Of a stretch of DNA of 64,000 bases, positions 15,944 to 24,738 are shown in pieces. The position numbers were made by a program, and so were the translations under genes. Under the pieces are notes generated by a model. That model saw only the letters and a list, made by a program, of their open reading frames with translations, searched no databases and was not told the origin of the DNA. The stretch's first letter is position 1. Every line of letters begins with the position of its first letter. Origin of the DNA: CAYQJS01 sp964417895 (GTDB lineage: Bacteria > Chloroflexota > UBA6077 > SHYK01); contig CAYQJS010000007.1 of the NCBI GenBank assembly GCA_964417895.1, positions 1 to 64,000 of the forward strand. Direction: 5' to 3'.

Positions 15944-17107
15944 ATGACGATCACGGAGACACAGTCGGCGACGCGGTCCGAGCTGATTCGTCAGGCGGTC
16001 GATCTCGTGCCGGCCCTCAAGGACCGCGCGGCCCGCGCCGAGCGGCTCCGACAACTGCCGGACGAGACCGTTCGCGACCTGGTTGCGACCGGCCTCATCC
16101 GCATCGGCAACCCCGACCGCTACGGCGGACACGGCATCGACTACGACGCGATGTTCGACGTCGGTTGGGAGCTCGGGCGGGGCTGCGGCTCCACCGCCTG
16201 GTGCTACTCGGTGTGGACGGTCCACAACTGGATCGTCGGCCACTTCCCCGAGCAGGCCCAGGAGGACTTCTTCGCCGATGGGCCAGACGCGATCTGCTCG
16301 AGCGCCTTCTTCCCCGGCGGCGCGACGGCCGAGCCGACAGACGGCGGGTTTCGCGTGTCCGGCCGTTGGAGCTTTTCCAGCGGCTGCGATGCCGCCACCT
16401 GGGCGATGCTCGGCATCCCTGCCGCGGTGCGGACCTTCATACTGGTCCCTCGCTCCGACTACCGCATTGACGACAACTGGTTCGTGTCCGGAATGTGCGC
16501 GACCGGCAGCAAGGACATCGTGATCGAGGAGGCCTTCGTGCCCTCCTACCGCGTCCTGGATACCAGCCGCGCCGGCAACGGCGACTTCACGGGCTGGGAT
16601 CTGCACGGGCGTCTCAGCTATCGGGTGCCGCTCAGATGGATCCTCGGGTGGGACCTGGTGGCGCCGTTGATCGGAATGGCGCAGGGCGCCGTGGACGAAT
16701 TCACAGCTCGCCTGCAAGGGACCGCGGGCCCGAGCAGGACGGCTCAGTCCGTCGCGATTCAGCTGCGGCTCGCCGAGGCGTCGGCGGAGGTCGACGCGGC
16801 CCGCGCCATCCAGCGCACCACCATCCAGGAGATGCTGGATAGGGCGGCTCGGGGTGAGCTGTTCACGGACATGGATCGCGGCCGATACGGACGCAACAAG
16901 ACGTACGCGGCGAGGTTATGCGCCCAGGCCGTGAACCGCCTCTTCGAGGCGAGCGGGGGACACGCGCTCTTCAGCTCGGAGCCCATCCAGCGCTTCCACC
17001 GCGACGCCAACGCGGCATCCCATCAGGCCGGCCTGAGCTGGGACGAGGCGGCCGAACAGTACGGCCGATTGGTGTTCGGGCTCCCGCCCAACTCGCCCAG
17101 GTGGTGA
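15944..17107 (+). CDS. Acyl-CoA dehydrogenase-like flavin monooxygenase (HpaB/HsaA-type oxygenase component)
   Basis: This encodes 387 residues from ATG 15944. The acyl-CoA dehydrogenase fold is evident: N-terminal helical domain (LPDETVRDLVATGLIRIGNP, YGGHGIDYD), middle beta domain (GGFRVSGRWSFSSGCDAATW), GTGSKDIVIEEAFVP-like loop (MCATGSKDI), and C-terminal helices ending FHRDANAASHQAGLSWDEAA. The last motif is typical of group D two-component flavin monooxygenases acting on phenols or steroids. A separate flavin reductase would be needed and is not in the window. A second member is at 57138-58334. Confidence 0.82.
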   Translation: MTITETQSATRSELIRQAVDLVPALKDRAARAERLRQLPDETVRDLVATGLIRIGNPDRYGGHGIDYDAMFDVGWELGRGCGSTAWCYSVWTVHNWIVGHFPEQAQEDFFADGPDAICSSAFFPGGATAEPTDGGFRVSGRWSFSSGCDAATWAMLGIPAAVRTFILVPRSDYRIDDNWFVSGMCATGSKDIVIEEAFVPSYRVLDTSRAGNGDFTGWDLHGRLSYRVPLRWILGWDLVAPLIGMAQGAVDEFTARLQGTAGPSRTAQSVAIQLRLAEASAEVDAARAIQRTTIQEMLDRAARGELFTDMDRGRYGRNKTYAARLCAQAVNRLFEASGGHALFSSEPIQRFHRDANAASHQAGLSWDEAAEQYGRLVFGLPPNSPRW

Positions 17108-17116
17108 GCGCTCGGA

Positions 17117-17180
17117 GTCCCAGGTCCCAAGTCCCAAGTCCCAAGTCCCAAGTCCCAAGTCCCAAGTCCCAAGTCCCAAG
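17117..17180. repeat. 7-bp tandem repeat (TCCCAAG)n
   Basis: About nine copies of TCCCAAG (first copy TCCCAGG) run without interruption just after the oxygenase stop. Two more diverged units occur near 17345-17358. It resembles the short tandemly repeated heptanucleotides known from filamentous cyanobacteria. Confidence 0.85.
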
Positions 17181-17203
17181 AACAAGATCACAGAACTTTG
17201 TGA

Positions 17204-17298
17204 CCCTCCCCCCCTCTCCCTCACCCTCCCCCGCCGGGGGGGAGGGAACAAGCGCGAAACTCCCTCCCCCTCGACGGGGGAGGGTGGGGAGAGGGTGA
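17204..17298. repeat. GC-rich palindromic repeat pair
   Basis: Two palindromes of the CCCTCCC.CCGCCGG.GGGAGGG and CTCCCCCTCGACGGGGGAG type. This is the same family as at 7305, 28190, 30092, 57031 and 61309. Confidence 0.75.
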
Positions 17299-17463
17299 AG
17301 TGCCCGCGTCACGAATCTCCGCTACGCTGTACTAGCCAGTCGCAAGTCCCAGGTCCCGGAAGGTAAGATCGGCGGGCTGCCTGCGTCGCACGCCGGTCGT
17401 TTGCGGAGTGCCAGCAAACGGTAGAAAATCCAGCGGTTCGGAAATAGCAGGGGGGGCGCCTGT

Positions 17464-18372
17464 ATGTTGGAGTCGGAACCGCTACCCGTCGACGTGATGG
17501 ATCCCGCGTTCGAGCGCATCGTGCCTCGCGGCGCCACGGCGGAGCGTCTGCCGACCGTGACGAGCTTCGGCGAGGGCCCGGTCTGGAACACACAAGAGGG
17601 CTATTTGCTCTGGACGGACGCCTTCGAGGACCGGATTCTGAGGTGGGCGCCTGGCAGGCCAGTCACGACGTTCATGGAGCCCACGGGCCAGGCGCTGGCG
17701 CTGACCTACGACCGGCAGCGGCGGCTCGTCGCCACTGGCTGGGCGTCACGCAACGTCTGGCGGCTGGAGTCCGACGGCCGCAAGACGATTCTTGCCTCCC
17801 ACTACGAGGGCAAGCGGATCAACTGCTGCAACGATCTGGTCGTCAGGTCGGATGGTTCCATCTACTGGACCGATCCCCCCGGCGGCCTCGCAAACCCGAT
17901 GTTCTCGCCCGACGACATCCAGCAGTACCTCGACTTTCAGGGCGTGTTCCGCCTATCGCCGGATGGTTCTCAACTGACGCCGATGCTCCACGGCGACTTC
18001 GCCTCGCCCAACGGGCTTGCTTTTTCGCCCGACGAGTCCCTCCTCTACGTGAATGACATCCAGCGGCGGACGATCCGGGTCTACGACGTGGAGGCGGACG
18101 GCAGCCTCAGCAACGGGCGCCTCTTCTACGAGGCGAAGGGGGAAGGCCGCAAGTCACCTGACGGAATGAAGGTGGACACCGAAGGGAACGTGTACTGTAC
18201 CGCCCCCGGCGGGATTCACGTCATCGACGCCCAGGGCAAGCAGCTTGGGCGCATGCTCCTGCCCTCCTCCAACAATATGTGCTTCGGGGAGGGCGACTGG
18301 CGGACCTTCTTCGTCACCGAGACCCAAACGACGTGGCGCATCCGCCTCAACGTACCCGGCTGCCCGGTTTAG
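17464..18372 (+). CDS. SMP-30/gluconolactonase/LRE family protein
   Basis: This encodes 302 residues from ATG 17464. Typical six-bladed propeller motifs are seen: FGEGPVWNTQEGYLLWTD, QALALTYDRQRRLVA, INCCNDLVVRSDGSIYWTDP, SPNGLAFSPDESLLYVND and KSPDGMKVDTEGNVYCTAPG. The metal-binding Glu (GEGP), Asn (CND) and Asp (PDG) positions are present. It likely hydrolyses a sugar or other lactone. No signal peptide. A second SMP-30 gene follows. Confidence 0.88.
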   Translation: MLESEPLPVDVMDPAFERIVPRGATAERLPTVTSFGEGPVWNTQEGYLLWTDAFEDRILRWAPGRPVTTFMEPTGQALALTYDRQRRLVATGWASRNVWRLESDGRKTILASHYEGKRINCCNDLVVRSDGSIYWTDPPGGLANPMFSPDDIQQYLDFQGVFRLSPDGSQLTPMLHGDFASPNGLAFSPDESLLYVNDIQRRTIRVYDVEADGSLSNGRLFYEAKGEGRKSPDGMKVDTEGNVYCTAPGGIHVIDAQGKQLGRMLLPSSNNMCFGEGDWRTFFVTETQTTWRIRLNVPGCPV

Positions 18373-18385
18373 GTGCGACCGGAAG

Positions 18386-18489
18386 GTGTCATCCTGAGGG
18401 CGTAGACCGAGGGATCTGCGGTAGCCAGCGAGCACAGCTCATCACTAGTCACCGACAGCAGACCCTTCGCTTCGCTCAGGGTGACATTG
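18386..18489. repeat. Dispersed palindromic repeat (TGTCATCCTGAG...CTCAGGGTGACA type)
   Basis: Arms GTGTCATCCTGAGGGCG (18388) and CGCTTCGCTCAGGGTGACAT (18468) are inverted around a 60-base centre. The same family is found at 48836-49142 and 53105-53190. Confidence 0.7.
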
Positions 18490-18517
18490 TGGGTAGGCTT
18501 CTACTAGGGGGTAAACG

Positions 18518-19390
18518 ATGGCATGGCACTTCGAGCTGGTCGCCGGGCCGACTGGCGGGCTGACCGACGGGTTGGTCTGGGATGGGCAGGGCCTGATCTA
18601 CGCTGACATGGGGTCGAGCGCTATCCAGCGGTACGACCCTACGACGAACCGCGTCACGGTACTGCGCCCGTACTGGACTCGAATGAAGGGCCTCGCCCTG
18701 GGGCCCGATCGCATGCTCTACGGGTGCCAGAGCGGGTCGCGGCGCCTGGTGCGGTTCAACCACGATGGGTCGGCGTCGCCCCTCCAGGCCAGGCTCGATG
18801 GACAGATGCACAACGCTCCTGACGATCTGGTCATTGATCGACAGGGACGCATCTGGTTCAGCGATCCACACGACGAGGCCCGAGGGCCCGAAGTGCGGCC
18901 GATGCTCGATCACGCCTCGATCCTGCGGGCGGAGCGGGCGGGCTGGAGCATGTGGAGCCTCGAGCGCATGACCTTCGATACCACTTGCCCCCGGGGCGTT
19001 CTCCTCTCCAGGGACGAGCGCACGCTGTACGTGGCGGACAGTCCGGCTGAACCGGATTCGACGCCTGAGCTGCGCGCTTATCCGGTCCAGGGCGACGATA
19101 CGCTTGGCGCGTGCCGCGTGCTCCATCATTTCGGGAGCGGCGACCGCGGCATCGACGGGATGTGCCTCGAAAGCGGCGGCAACATCGTGGCTTGCGCCGG
19201 CGCGTCCAGGAGCGGCCCCGGGCCTATGGTCTACGTCTTCTCGCCGAACGGGCACGTGCTCGACGCGCAGCCGGCGCCAGCCGATGAGCCGACGGACTGC
19301 GCATTCGGCGACGCGGACCTCCGGACACTGTACGTCACGACGGCCGAGGGCCATCTGTTTCGGGCGCGCGGTACGGGACGCAGCGGGTAG
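18518..19390 (+). CDS. SMP-30/gluconolactonase-like protein, second copy
   Basis: This encodes 290 residues from ATG 18518. Propeller motifs include LTDGLVWDGQGLIYADMGSS, MKGLALGPDRMLYGCQSGS, HNAPDDLVIDRQGRIWFSDP, CPRGVLLSRDERTLYVADSP and RGIDGMCLESGGNIVACAGA. The N-terminal metal Glu seen in the upstream SMP-30 protein is replaced (DGLVW), while the NDLV-like (PDDLV) and IDGM positions remain. It therefore may have a different substrate or reduced lactonase activity. Confidence 0.82.
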   Translation: MAWHFELVAGPTGGLTDGLVWDGQGLIYADMGSSAIQRYDPTTNRVTVLRPYWTRMKGLALGPDRMLYGCQSGSRRLVRFNHDGSASPLQARLDGQMHNAPDDLVIDRQGRIWFSDPHDEARGPEVRPMLDHASILRAERAGWSMWSLERMTFDTTCPRGVLLSRDERTLYVADSPAEPDSTPELRAYPVQGDDTLGACRVLHHFGSGDRGIDGMCLESGGNIVACAGASRSGPGPMVYVFSPNGHVLDAQPAPADEPTDCAFGDADLRTLYVTTAEGHLFRARGTGRSG

Positions 19391-19466
19391 GCCTGACACG
19401 AAGCCGCCGCAGGACCCACTAGACACGCCGGCCCAAGAGCACCGATGGCCGACCGAGCGGGAGGCT

Positions 19467-19582
19467 CCCTCTCCTGCCGCAGCGGGAGAGGGGTGGGGTG
19501 AGGGCACCTCTCGATGGCCGATGATACGAAAGGTTCGTCAGAGGGCCCTCACCTAACCTCTCCCATTGCGATGGGAGAGGGA
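19467..19582. repeat. GC-rich palindromes between SMP-30 and VOC genes
   Basis: CCCTCTCCTGCCGCAGCGGGAGAGGG-type palindrome (19467) and CTCTCCCATTGCGATGGGAGAG (19559) surround a short unique spacer. No gene is seen at 19391-19765. Confidence 0.7.
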
Positions 19583-19765
19583 TTTGGTTGAACGCGCGCG
19601 CGCGTTTGAGAGCAACCCATGTCCCTTCCGCCGGGCGGATTTCCACCCCTCAACGCCGTGACCGCGCCGCTACAGTGTTCCTGCACCGTTCTGAGTCCTC
19701 CGACCATGGGGGAGCGTTATCATGTCCGCGATTGGGTGATTCCCACGTCACAGGAGGAGAATGTC

Positions 19766-20776
19766 ATGGCTGAGGACCAGCGGCTCGGAGCTCTGCACTG
19801 GATCGACCACTACGCGGTGCCGACGAACGACCTGGATCGCTGGGTGGACTGGAACGCCAACCTGCTCGGGGCCACGGAGCGGTGGCACGACACCGCGCCC
19901 GCTCCGGGGCAGCCACGCATGGCGGAGTTCCGTATCCTCGCCGGCTGCCACGTCATCGGCTTCATCCAGAGCGAGCGGATTCCCCCCAACCAAGAACTCG
20001 GCGAGGGCCTCCCTCGCTACGGCTTTTACGTGCGGCCCGAGGACGTCGATGAGCACGTGCGACGGCTCGACCGGCTCGCCGTGCCCCACTCGGACGCCGT
20101 GCGCGCGTCGGCTGAGGGCGAAGCAGGCACGGTGGTTCACTTCCAGGACCCCGACGAGAACCAATTCGAGTTCTGGGCTCCGGACCGAATGCCCGAAGGC
20201 GCAATGGACGGCAGCGGCCCGCTGCGGGTCGGTCGCATCAGCCACGCCGTCTTCGAGTCCCGCGACCTGGACCGCACGGCCGCGTTCTACGGGCGGTACT
20301 GCGGCCTGGATCCGTCGATCGGCGGCGACATCCCGAAGGACACGATCGTGCTCCCGATGGTGGCAGGCGCCCGCCTCATCTTCAAGAAGGTCGACGAGCT
20401 GGGGATGCGAACCGGCGGCTCGACGAAATGGCGGGGCGTCCACAACGCCTTCGTCGTGCGCGACGCGGAGTTCCACCCTGCTTACGAGCGGATCTGGGCA
20501 GAGCTCGAGGAGTGGGACTACGACCAGCGCGAGCAGGGCCCGATGGCGGACCCTGGGGCCCTGGGAGCGCGCACGGGCATGCACGGCAGCGAGGCCGGCC
20601 GACGATGGAAGGCGATGTACGGTCGCGGCGACCAGATCTACGACTGGGACACAAACAGCTTCCACTTTGTGGGCGGCGCGTCCGAGACCGCAAACCTCGC
20701 GACCTACAGGGCCCTCTACATGGAGGACTACGTGGAGGGATTCATGAAGAGCCGCCGGGAGGGCACGGCACCGTAG
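19766..20776 (+). CDS. Two-domain VOC (glyoxalase/extradiol dioxygenase-fold) protein
   Basis: This encodes 336 residues from ATG 19766, preceded by CAGGAGGAGA. There are two VOC modules: residues about 10-140 (IDHYAVPTNDLDRWVDWNANLLG ... FQDPDENQFEFWAP) and about 155-310 (RISHAVFESRDLDRTAAFYGRYCGLD ... NSFHFVGGA). The His/Glu pattern is consistent with a metal site, as in extradiol dioxygenases. The frame is open upstream to 19619, but the strong ribosome binding site fixes ATG 19766. Confidence 0.8.
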   Translation: MAEDQRLGALHWIDHYAVPTNDLDRWVDWNANLLGATERWHDTAPAPGQPRMAEFRILAGCHVIGFIQSERIPPNQELGEGLPRYGFYVRPEDVDEHVRRLDRLAVPHSDAVRASAEGEAGTVVHFQDPDENQFEFWAPDRMPEGAMDGSGPLRVGRISHAVFESRDLDRTAAFYGRYCGLDPSIGGDIPKDTIVLPMVAGARLIFKKVDELGMRTGGSTKWRGVHNAFVVRDAEFHPAYERIWAELEEWDYDQREQGPMADPGALGARTGMHGSEAGRRWKAMYGRGDQIYDWDTNSFHFVGGASETANLATYRALYMEDYVEGFMKSRREGTAP

Positions 20777-20800
20777 CTCGTATGGCAGCATCGTATCGCT

Positions 20801-20836
20801 CCTCTCCCACCGCAGTGGGAGAGGCTGGGTGAAGGC
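20801..20836. repeat. Palindrome just upstream of the DUF559 gene
   Basis: CCTCTCCCACCGCAGTGGGA hairpin ending in GAGGCTGGGTGAAGG. It is paired with a similar palindrome at 21207-21242, so the DUF559 gene is flanked by two copies. Confidence 0.7.
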
Positions 20837-20842
20837 AACCCA

Positions 20843-21286
20843 TTGCCACCGCTTCAAAACGATGGACGGAGAATCAGGCCGGGATCATCTCCCGCTCGGC
20901 GTCGCGGGCTTCGACACCAGCAGACCGACGCGGAGCGCCTGCTCTGGTCCCATCTTCGATCTCGGCAGCTCTCTGGCTTCAAGTTCCGCCGCCAGCATTC
21001 CATTGGGCCGTACATTCTCGACTTCTACTGTCCCGAAGCGGATTTGGCTATCGAACTCGACGGTGGTCAGCACTGCGAGCCGGACCAGCTCCGCCGTGAT
21101 GAGGCCCGCAGCCGCTATCTCGGTCATCATGCCGTCCGTGTGGTTCGGATTTCGGATCGGGACCTGCTCACCAACGCCACATCGGTACTGGAGTTTCTCA
21201 AGGCCGCCCTCACCCTCCCCTCTCCCACTGCGGTGGGAGAGGAACTTCCTTATGCCTCGCCAGCGGATACCTGTTCGAACTTATGA
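20843..21286 (+). CDS. DUF559 (VSR-like) endonuclease-domain protein
   Basis: This encodes 147 residues from TTG 20843. The core is a textbook DUF559 domain: TDAERLLWSHLRSRQLSGFK, FRRQHSIGPYILDFYCPEAD, LAIELDGGQHCEPDQLRRDE, and VRVVRISDRDLLTN. The Asp/Glu residues fit the PD-(D/E)XK nuclease site. The last about 20 residues (LPSPTAVGEELPYASP...) are translated from the palindromic repeat at 21207-21242. It is a single gene flanked by repeats and likely mobile or recently inserted. Function in vivo is unknown for the family. Confidence 0.82.
   Translation: MPPLQNDGRRIRPGSSPARRRGLRHQQTDAERLLWSHLRSRQLSGFKFRRQHSIGPYILDFYCPEADLAIELDGGQHCEPDQLRRDEARSRYLGHHAVRVVRISDRDLLTNATSVLEFLKAALTLPSPTAVGEELPYASPADTCSNL
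21207..21242. repeat. Palindrome read into the 3' end of the DUF559 gene
   Basis: CCTCTCCCACTGCGGTGGGA hairpin, the same family as 20801-20836. It lies inside the coding frame and supplies LPSPTAVGEE of the DUF559 protein. Confidence 0.7.
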
Positions 21287-21322
21287 CACAGCGCATCAGG
21301 CCAGCCCGGAGGAGCAGATCGC

Positions 21323-22306
21323 GTGCGCATCGTTGACGTCCACGCCCACTTCTATCCAAAGGACTACCTCGAGATGCTGCGGCGCATCGTCGCGAACGAC
21401 AGCACGCCCTGGGGTCGGCACAACGCGATGGCGCTGGCCGGGAACATCGGGAGCACTCCCGCCATGTGGGAGATCGAGGCGCATATCGACGACATGGATG
21501 CCGCCGGCGTCGAGGTGCAAGCGCTATCCCTCTCCCACCCCCAGGCGTACCTCGGAGAGGAGCGGGTTGCCGTGGAGGCGGCACGGATCACGAACGACGC
21601 CCTCGCGGACGTTTGCGCCCGCTATCCGACCCGCTTCAAAGGGCTGGCCTCCCTACCCCTCCCCCACGTGGAGCCCGCGCTCAAGGAGCTGGATCGCGCG
21701 ATCAACACTCTGGGGCTCCACGGCGTCGCCCTCGGCGCCAACGTGCGCGACATCCCGCTCGACGACGATCGGTTCCTTCCGATCTACCGCGAGATCAACC
21801 GCCTGGGGCTGACGATCTTCCTGCATCCGATGACGCCGCCTGGCTACGAGGAGCTGAAGGACTACAACCCCTCCACCGCGGCCGGCTTCCTTATGGATAG
21901 CGCGGTGGCCGTACTGCGGCTGGCGAACCGCGGAGTCTTCGAGGAGAACCCCGATCTGAACCTGATCGTGCCCCACCTGGGGAGCTACCTGCTGTCCGCT
22001 TTCGAGCGGGTGGGGGGCGGCCCGACGCCGCGGCCGGTGGAGCCCGGGGCCAGGCCGCGCCAGGCGACCCGCCCGGCCCGGGACTACCTCCTCGACCTCT
22101 ACTACGACTGCGTGAACCCGCATCTTCCCTTCTGGAAGTGCGCCATCGAAACGGTCGGTTCCGACCACATCGTCTTCGGGACCGACTACCCGTTCGGAAC
22201 CGCCGATACGATCCAGGCGTACGTGCGGCGCGTCGAGAGCCTGGACCTGCCGATGGAGGAGCGCGAGGCCATCTTCAGCGGGACGGCTGACCGCATCTTG
22301 CGCTAG
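21323..22306 (+). CDS. Amidohydrolase-2 family protein (ACMSD-like)
   Basis: This encodes 327 residues from GTG 21323 with a GGAGGAG box 10 bases upstream. The TIM-barrel metal hydrolase motifs are VDVHAHF (H7, H9), IFLHPMTPPG, LIVPHLGSYLLSAFERV and HIVFGTDYPFG, as in aminocarboxymuconate-semialdehyde decarboxylases and gamma-resorcylate decarboxylases. It probably decarboxylates or hydrolyses an aromatic-pathway intermediate. It precedes a ThDP-dependent enzyme gene by 122 bases. Confidence 0.87.
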   Translation: MRIVDVHAHFYPKDYLEMLRRIVANDSTPWGRHNAMALAGNIGSTPAMWEIEAHIDDMDAAGVEVQALSLSHPQAYLGEERVAVEAARITNDALADVCARYPTRFKGLASLPLPHVEPALKELDRAINTLGLHGVALGANVRDIPLDDDRFLPIYREINRLGLTIFLHPMTPPGYEELKDYNPSTAAGFLMDSAVAVLRLANRGVFEENPDLNLIVPHLGSYLLSAFERVGGGPTPRPVEPGARPRQATRPARDYLLDLYYDCVNPHLPFWKCAIETVGSDHIVFGTDYPFGTADTIQAYVRRVESLDLPMEEREAIFSGTADRILR

Positions 22307-22428
22307 CGGCGAGGCGCCGCTGCCCAGGGGCGGGCCAGCTTGCGCCCGATCCTCGGCATTGACTTGCCAGCGAGAACGCCTTCGGGTATCTGTGGTAGCA
22401 ACTCAGCCGAGAACGAGGAGGATCCACC

Positions 22429-24120
22429 GTGCCTCGAATGACCGGAAACCGCTACTTCGCCGAGGCCCTACGAGCGTATGGCGTTTCGCACCTCTTCTTC
22501 GTCCCGACCATGATGCTCCCGGCCATGGCCGACATGGAGGACATGGACATCGTCCGCGTCGTCACCCACGGCGAGAAGGCCGCGGCGTACATGGCCGACG
22601 GCTATGCCCGCGCCTCCCGCAGGCCTGGCGTCTGCCTCGCGCAGAACATCGGGTCCACCAACCTCGCCGCCGGCCTGCGCGATGCGTACATGGCCTGCTC
22701 CCCCGTGATAGCCCTGAGCGGCGGCTCCACCCCGGGGATGCGCTATCGTCACATGTACCAGGAGGTGGAAGACTTCGCCGCCTGGAATGGCGTCACCAAG
22801 GCGAACCTTCGGGTCGACTCCGTCCAGCGCTTTCCTGCTCTCCTGCGCCAGGCCTTCCGCGTGGCGACCAGCGGCGCTCCCGGCCCCGTGCACCTGGACA
22901 TGCGGGGCAGCCACGGCCAGGTGCTGGAGGAAGAGGCCGACCTCACGCTCCTGTTCGAAGAGCGCTTCAGCCAGTACCCAGCGTTTCGCCCCGAGCCCGA
23001 GCCGTCGGCCGTGAGCGCCGCCTTGGCAGCGCTGGCCGTGGCCGAGCGCCCGATCATCGTGGCGGGCGGCGGCGTCGCCGCCTCGAGCGCTGGGCCCGAG
23101 GTGGTGAAGCTGGCGGAGATGCTGTCGATTCCGGTGGCGACAGCCCTCAATGCAAAGGACATCATCCGGGACGATCACCCGCTGAACGTTGGCGTGCCGG
23201 GCAGCTACTCGCGCTGGTGCGCCAACCGCGCCGTTGCCGAAGCGGACCTCGTGTTCTTCATTGGCAGCCACACGGGAAGCCAGGTCTCCTTCAACTGGCA
23301 GGTGCCAGCGCCCGGCGTGCCGGTCGTCCAGCTCGACATCGACGAGAACGAGCTGGGGGTGAACTATCCCAACAACGTCTCGATCCACGGCGATGCGAAG
23401 GTCACTCTGCAGAAGCTCATCGATCAAGCCAGTCCGACGGGCGACCGCAAGGAATGGCTGAGCCGGGTGCGGAGTCTCGTCGATGAGTACTGGGAGGAGT
23501 CCGAGCCGATGCGCAACTCTGACTCTGTTCCGCTCCGTCCCGAGCGCATCTGCAAGGAGATCTCCGAGTGGCTGCCGGAGGGCGGCGTCGTCGTCGCGGA
23601 CACGGGTCACTCCGGCATCTGGACGGGGCAGATGCTGCGGCTCACCCGGGCCGATCAGCGCTACATCCGCTGCGCGGGCTCGCTGGGGTGGGCGTTCTCC
23701 GCCACAATCGGGGTGAAGGCAGCGCTGCCGAACAACGCGGTCGTGTGCTTCTGCGGCGACGGCGGCTTCTACTACCACATCGGCGAGCTGGAGACGGCGG
23801 CCCGCTATGGCATCAACCCGGTGATCGTTGTGAACAACAACTTCGCCCTCAACCAGGAAGAGGGGCTCTTCGACAGCGCTTACGGCGGCAAGGAGCACGG
23901 AAGGGGCCGCGACATGTGGCACTTCCGCCAGGATGCGAACCTGGCGAAGGCCGCCGAGGCCCTGGGGTGCGTCGGCATCCGCGTGGAGCGGCCAGCGGAT
24001 ATTCGGCCGGCTCTGGACAAGGCGCTGGCGGCGAACCGGCCGGCCGTCGTGGAGGTCATCAGCGACGTGGAGGCGCAGGGGAAGCGGGGCTGGGCGCCCT
24101 CGCCGGAGGGCGGGCACTAG
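22429..24120 (+). CDS. ThDP-dependent enzyme (acetolactate synthase/benzoylformate decarboxylase-like)
   Basis: This encodes 563 residues from GTG 22429 with GAACGAGGAGGA upstream. All three domains are present: N-terminal PYR domain with the activating Glu in THGEKAAAYMADGYAR (E49), a central domain (RPIIVAGGGVAASSAG), and a C-terminal PP domain with the ThDP motif GDGGFYYHIGELETAARYG starting near 443 and ending in NNN near 471. It likely cleaves or ligates 2-keto acids. No small regulatory subunit gene is adjacent, which argues against a dedicated acetolactate synthase. Confidence 0.87.
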   Translation: MPRMTGNRYFAEALRAYGVSHLFFVPTMMLPAMADMEDMDIVRVVTHGEKAAAYMADGYARASRRPGVCLAQNIGSTNLAAGLRDAYMACSPVIALSGGSTPGMRYRHMYQEVEDFAAWNGVTKANLRVDSVQRFPALLRQAFRVATSGAPGPVHLDMRGSHGQVLEEEADLTLLFEERFSQYPAFRPEPEPSAVSAALAALAVAERPIIVAGGGVAASSAGPEVVKLAEMLSIPVATALNAKDIIRDDHPLNVGVPGSYSRWCANRAVAEADLVFFIGSHTGSQVSFNWQVPAPGVPVVQLDIDENELGVNYPNNVSIHGDAKVTLQKLIDQASPTGDRKEWLSRVRSLVDEYWEESEPMRNSDSVPLRPERICKEISEWLPEGGVVVADTGHSGIWTGQMLRLTRADQRYIRCAGSLGWAFSATIGVKAALPNNAVVCFCGDGGFYYHIGELETAARYGINPVIVVNNNFALNQEEGLFDSAYGGKEHGRGRDMWHFRQDANLAKAAEALGCVGIRVERPADIRPALDKALAANRPAVVEVISDVEAQGKRGWAPSPEGGH

Positions 24121-24465
24121 CAGGCGACATCCGCCTTCCCATCGATACCATTGTCGCTATTGCCCGCGCTCTCTCTGCCGGACTTGCTATGATCCCCCGC
24201 CACAGCGATGGGGCCACATGAACGCGGACCCTGGCGTGGCCAGGATCGAACCGTCCACCCAGTACTGCTGGGCGCAAGTCTCCCATCGGTTGCAGTCGGC
24301 TGCGCGTCCGGTCAGGGCGGGGGTCGTCACTTGCTCACGTACTCGGCGGACGGCAAGCCAGGCCGATCCTCCGATTCTCCGTCGTCATTGCGTCTCCGTC
24401 GTCATTGCGCGCAAGCCGAAGCATAAACTAAACTAAGCTTAGTTAGTCTATTTGGGACGCCGGCT
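24121..24465. promoter_or_regulatory. Spacer with direct repeat copy 1 and a palindromic operator
   Basis: No gene is seen here. 24272-24312 (GCGCAAGTCTCCCATCGG...) recurs at 25163-25203 with four mismatches in 41 bases, so a direct repeat flanks the Phd/VapC module. AACTAAGCTTAGTT at 24431-24444 is a perfect 14-base palindrome, a good site for the Phd autorepressor. TAGTCT at 24444-24449 may be a -10 box. Confidence 0.5.
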
Positions 24466-24738
24466 TTGACCGCCATCAACATCCACGCTGCGAAAACCCA
24501 CCTCTCCCGGCTCGTCGACCGTGCGGCGAGCGGCGAAGAGATCATCATCGCGAAGAACGGCAAGCCCATGGCCAAGCTCGTGCCCTTCCGCGAGGAGAAA
24601 CAGCCTCGCGTCCTAGGCAGCATGCGTGGACTGATCGTGCTTCCGGAGAATTTTCCTGAGGACTTCGATGCGCCGCTTCCACCCGACCTCCTCGCTGCGT
24701 TCTACGGTGAGGACGAGGACCAGGACGCGGACGAGTGA
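24466..24738 (+). CDS. Phd/YefM-type antitoxin
   Basis: This encodes 90 residues from TTG 24466. The N-terminus INIHAAKTHLSRLVDRAASG and EEIIIAKNGKPMAKLVPF are the classic Phd/YefM DNA-binding fold. The C-terminal part (LPENFPEDFDAPLPPDLLAA) is the toxin-binding tail seen with VapC partners. The toxin GTG overlaps its stop. A perfect palindrome 22 bases upstream suits autoregulation. Confidence 0.88.
   Translation: MTAINIHAAKTHLSRLVDRAASGEEIIIAKNGKPMAKLVPFREEKQPRVLGSMRGLIVLPENFPEDFDAPLPPDLLAAFYGEDEDQDADE

Noticed and set aside
19619..19765. Upstream extension of the two-domain VOC gene to 19619
   Set aside because: The extra 49 residues have no VOC similarity, and a strong ribosome binding site (CAGGAGGAGA) precedes ATG 19766.
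22468..24117. 549-residue open frame opposite the ThDP enzyme gene
   Set aside because: The plus-strand gene has complete catalytic motifs; the minus frame is a codon-bias artefact. The same holds for frames opposite lon (38093-39358) and the lipoprotein at 45993.
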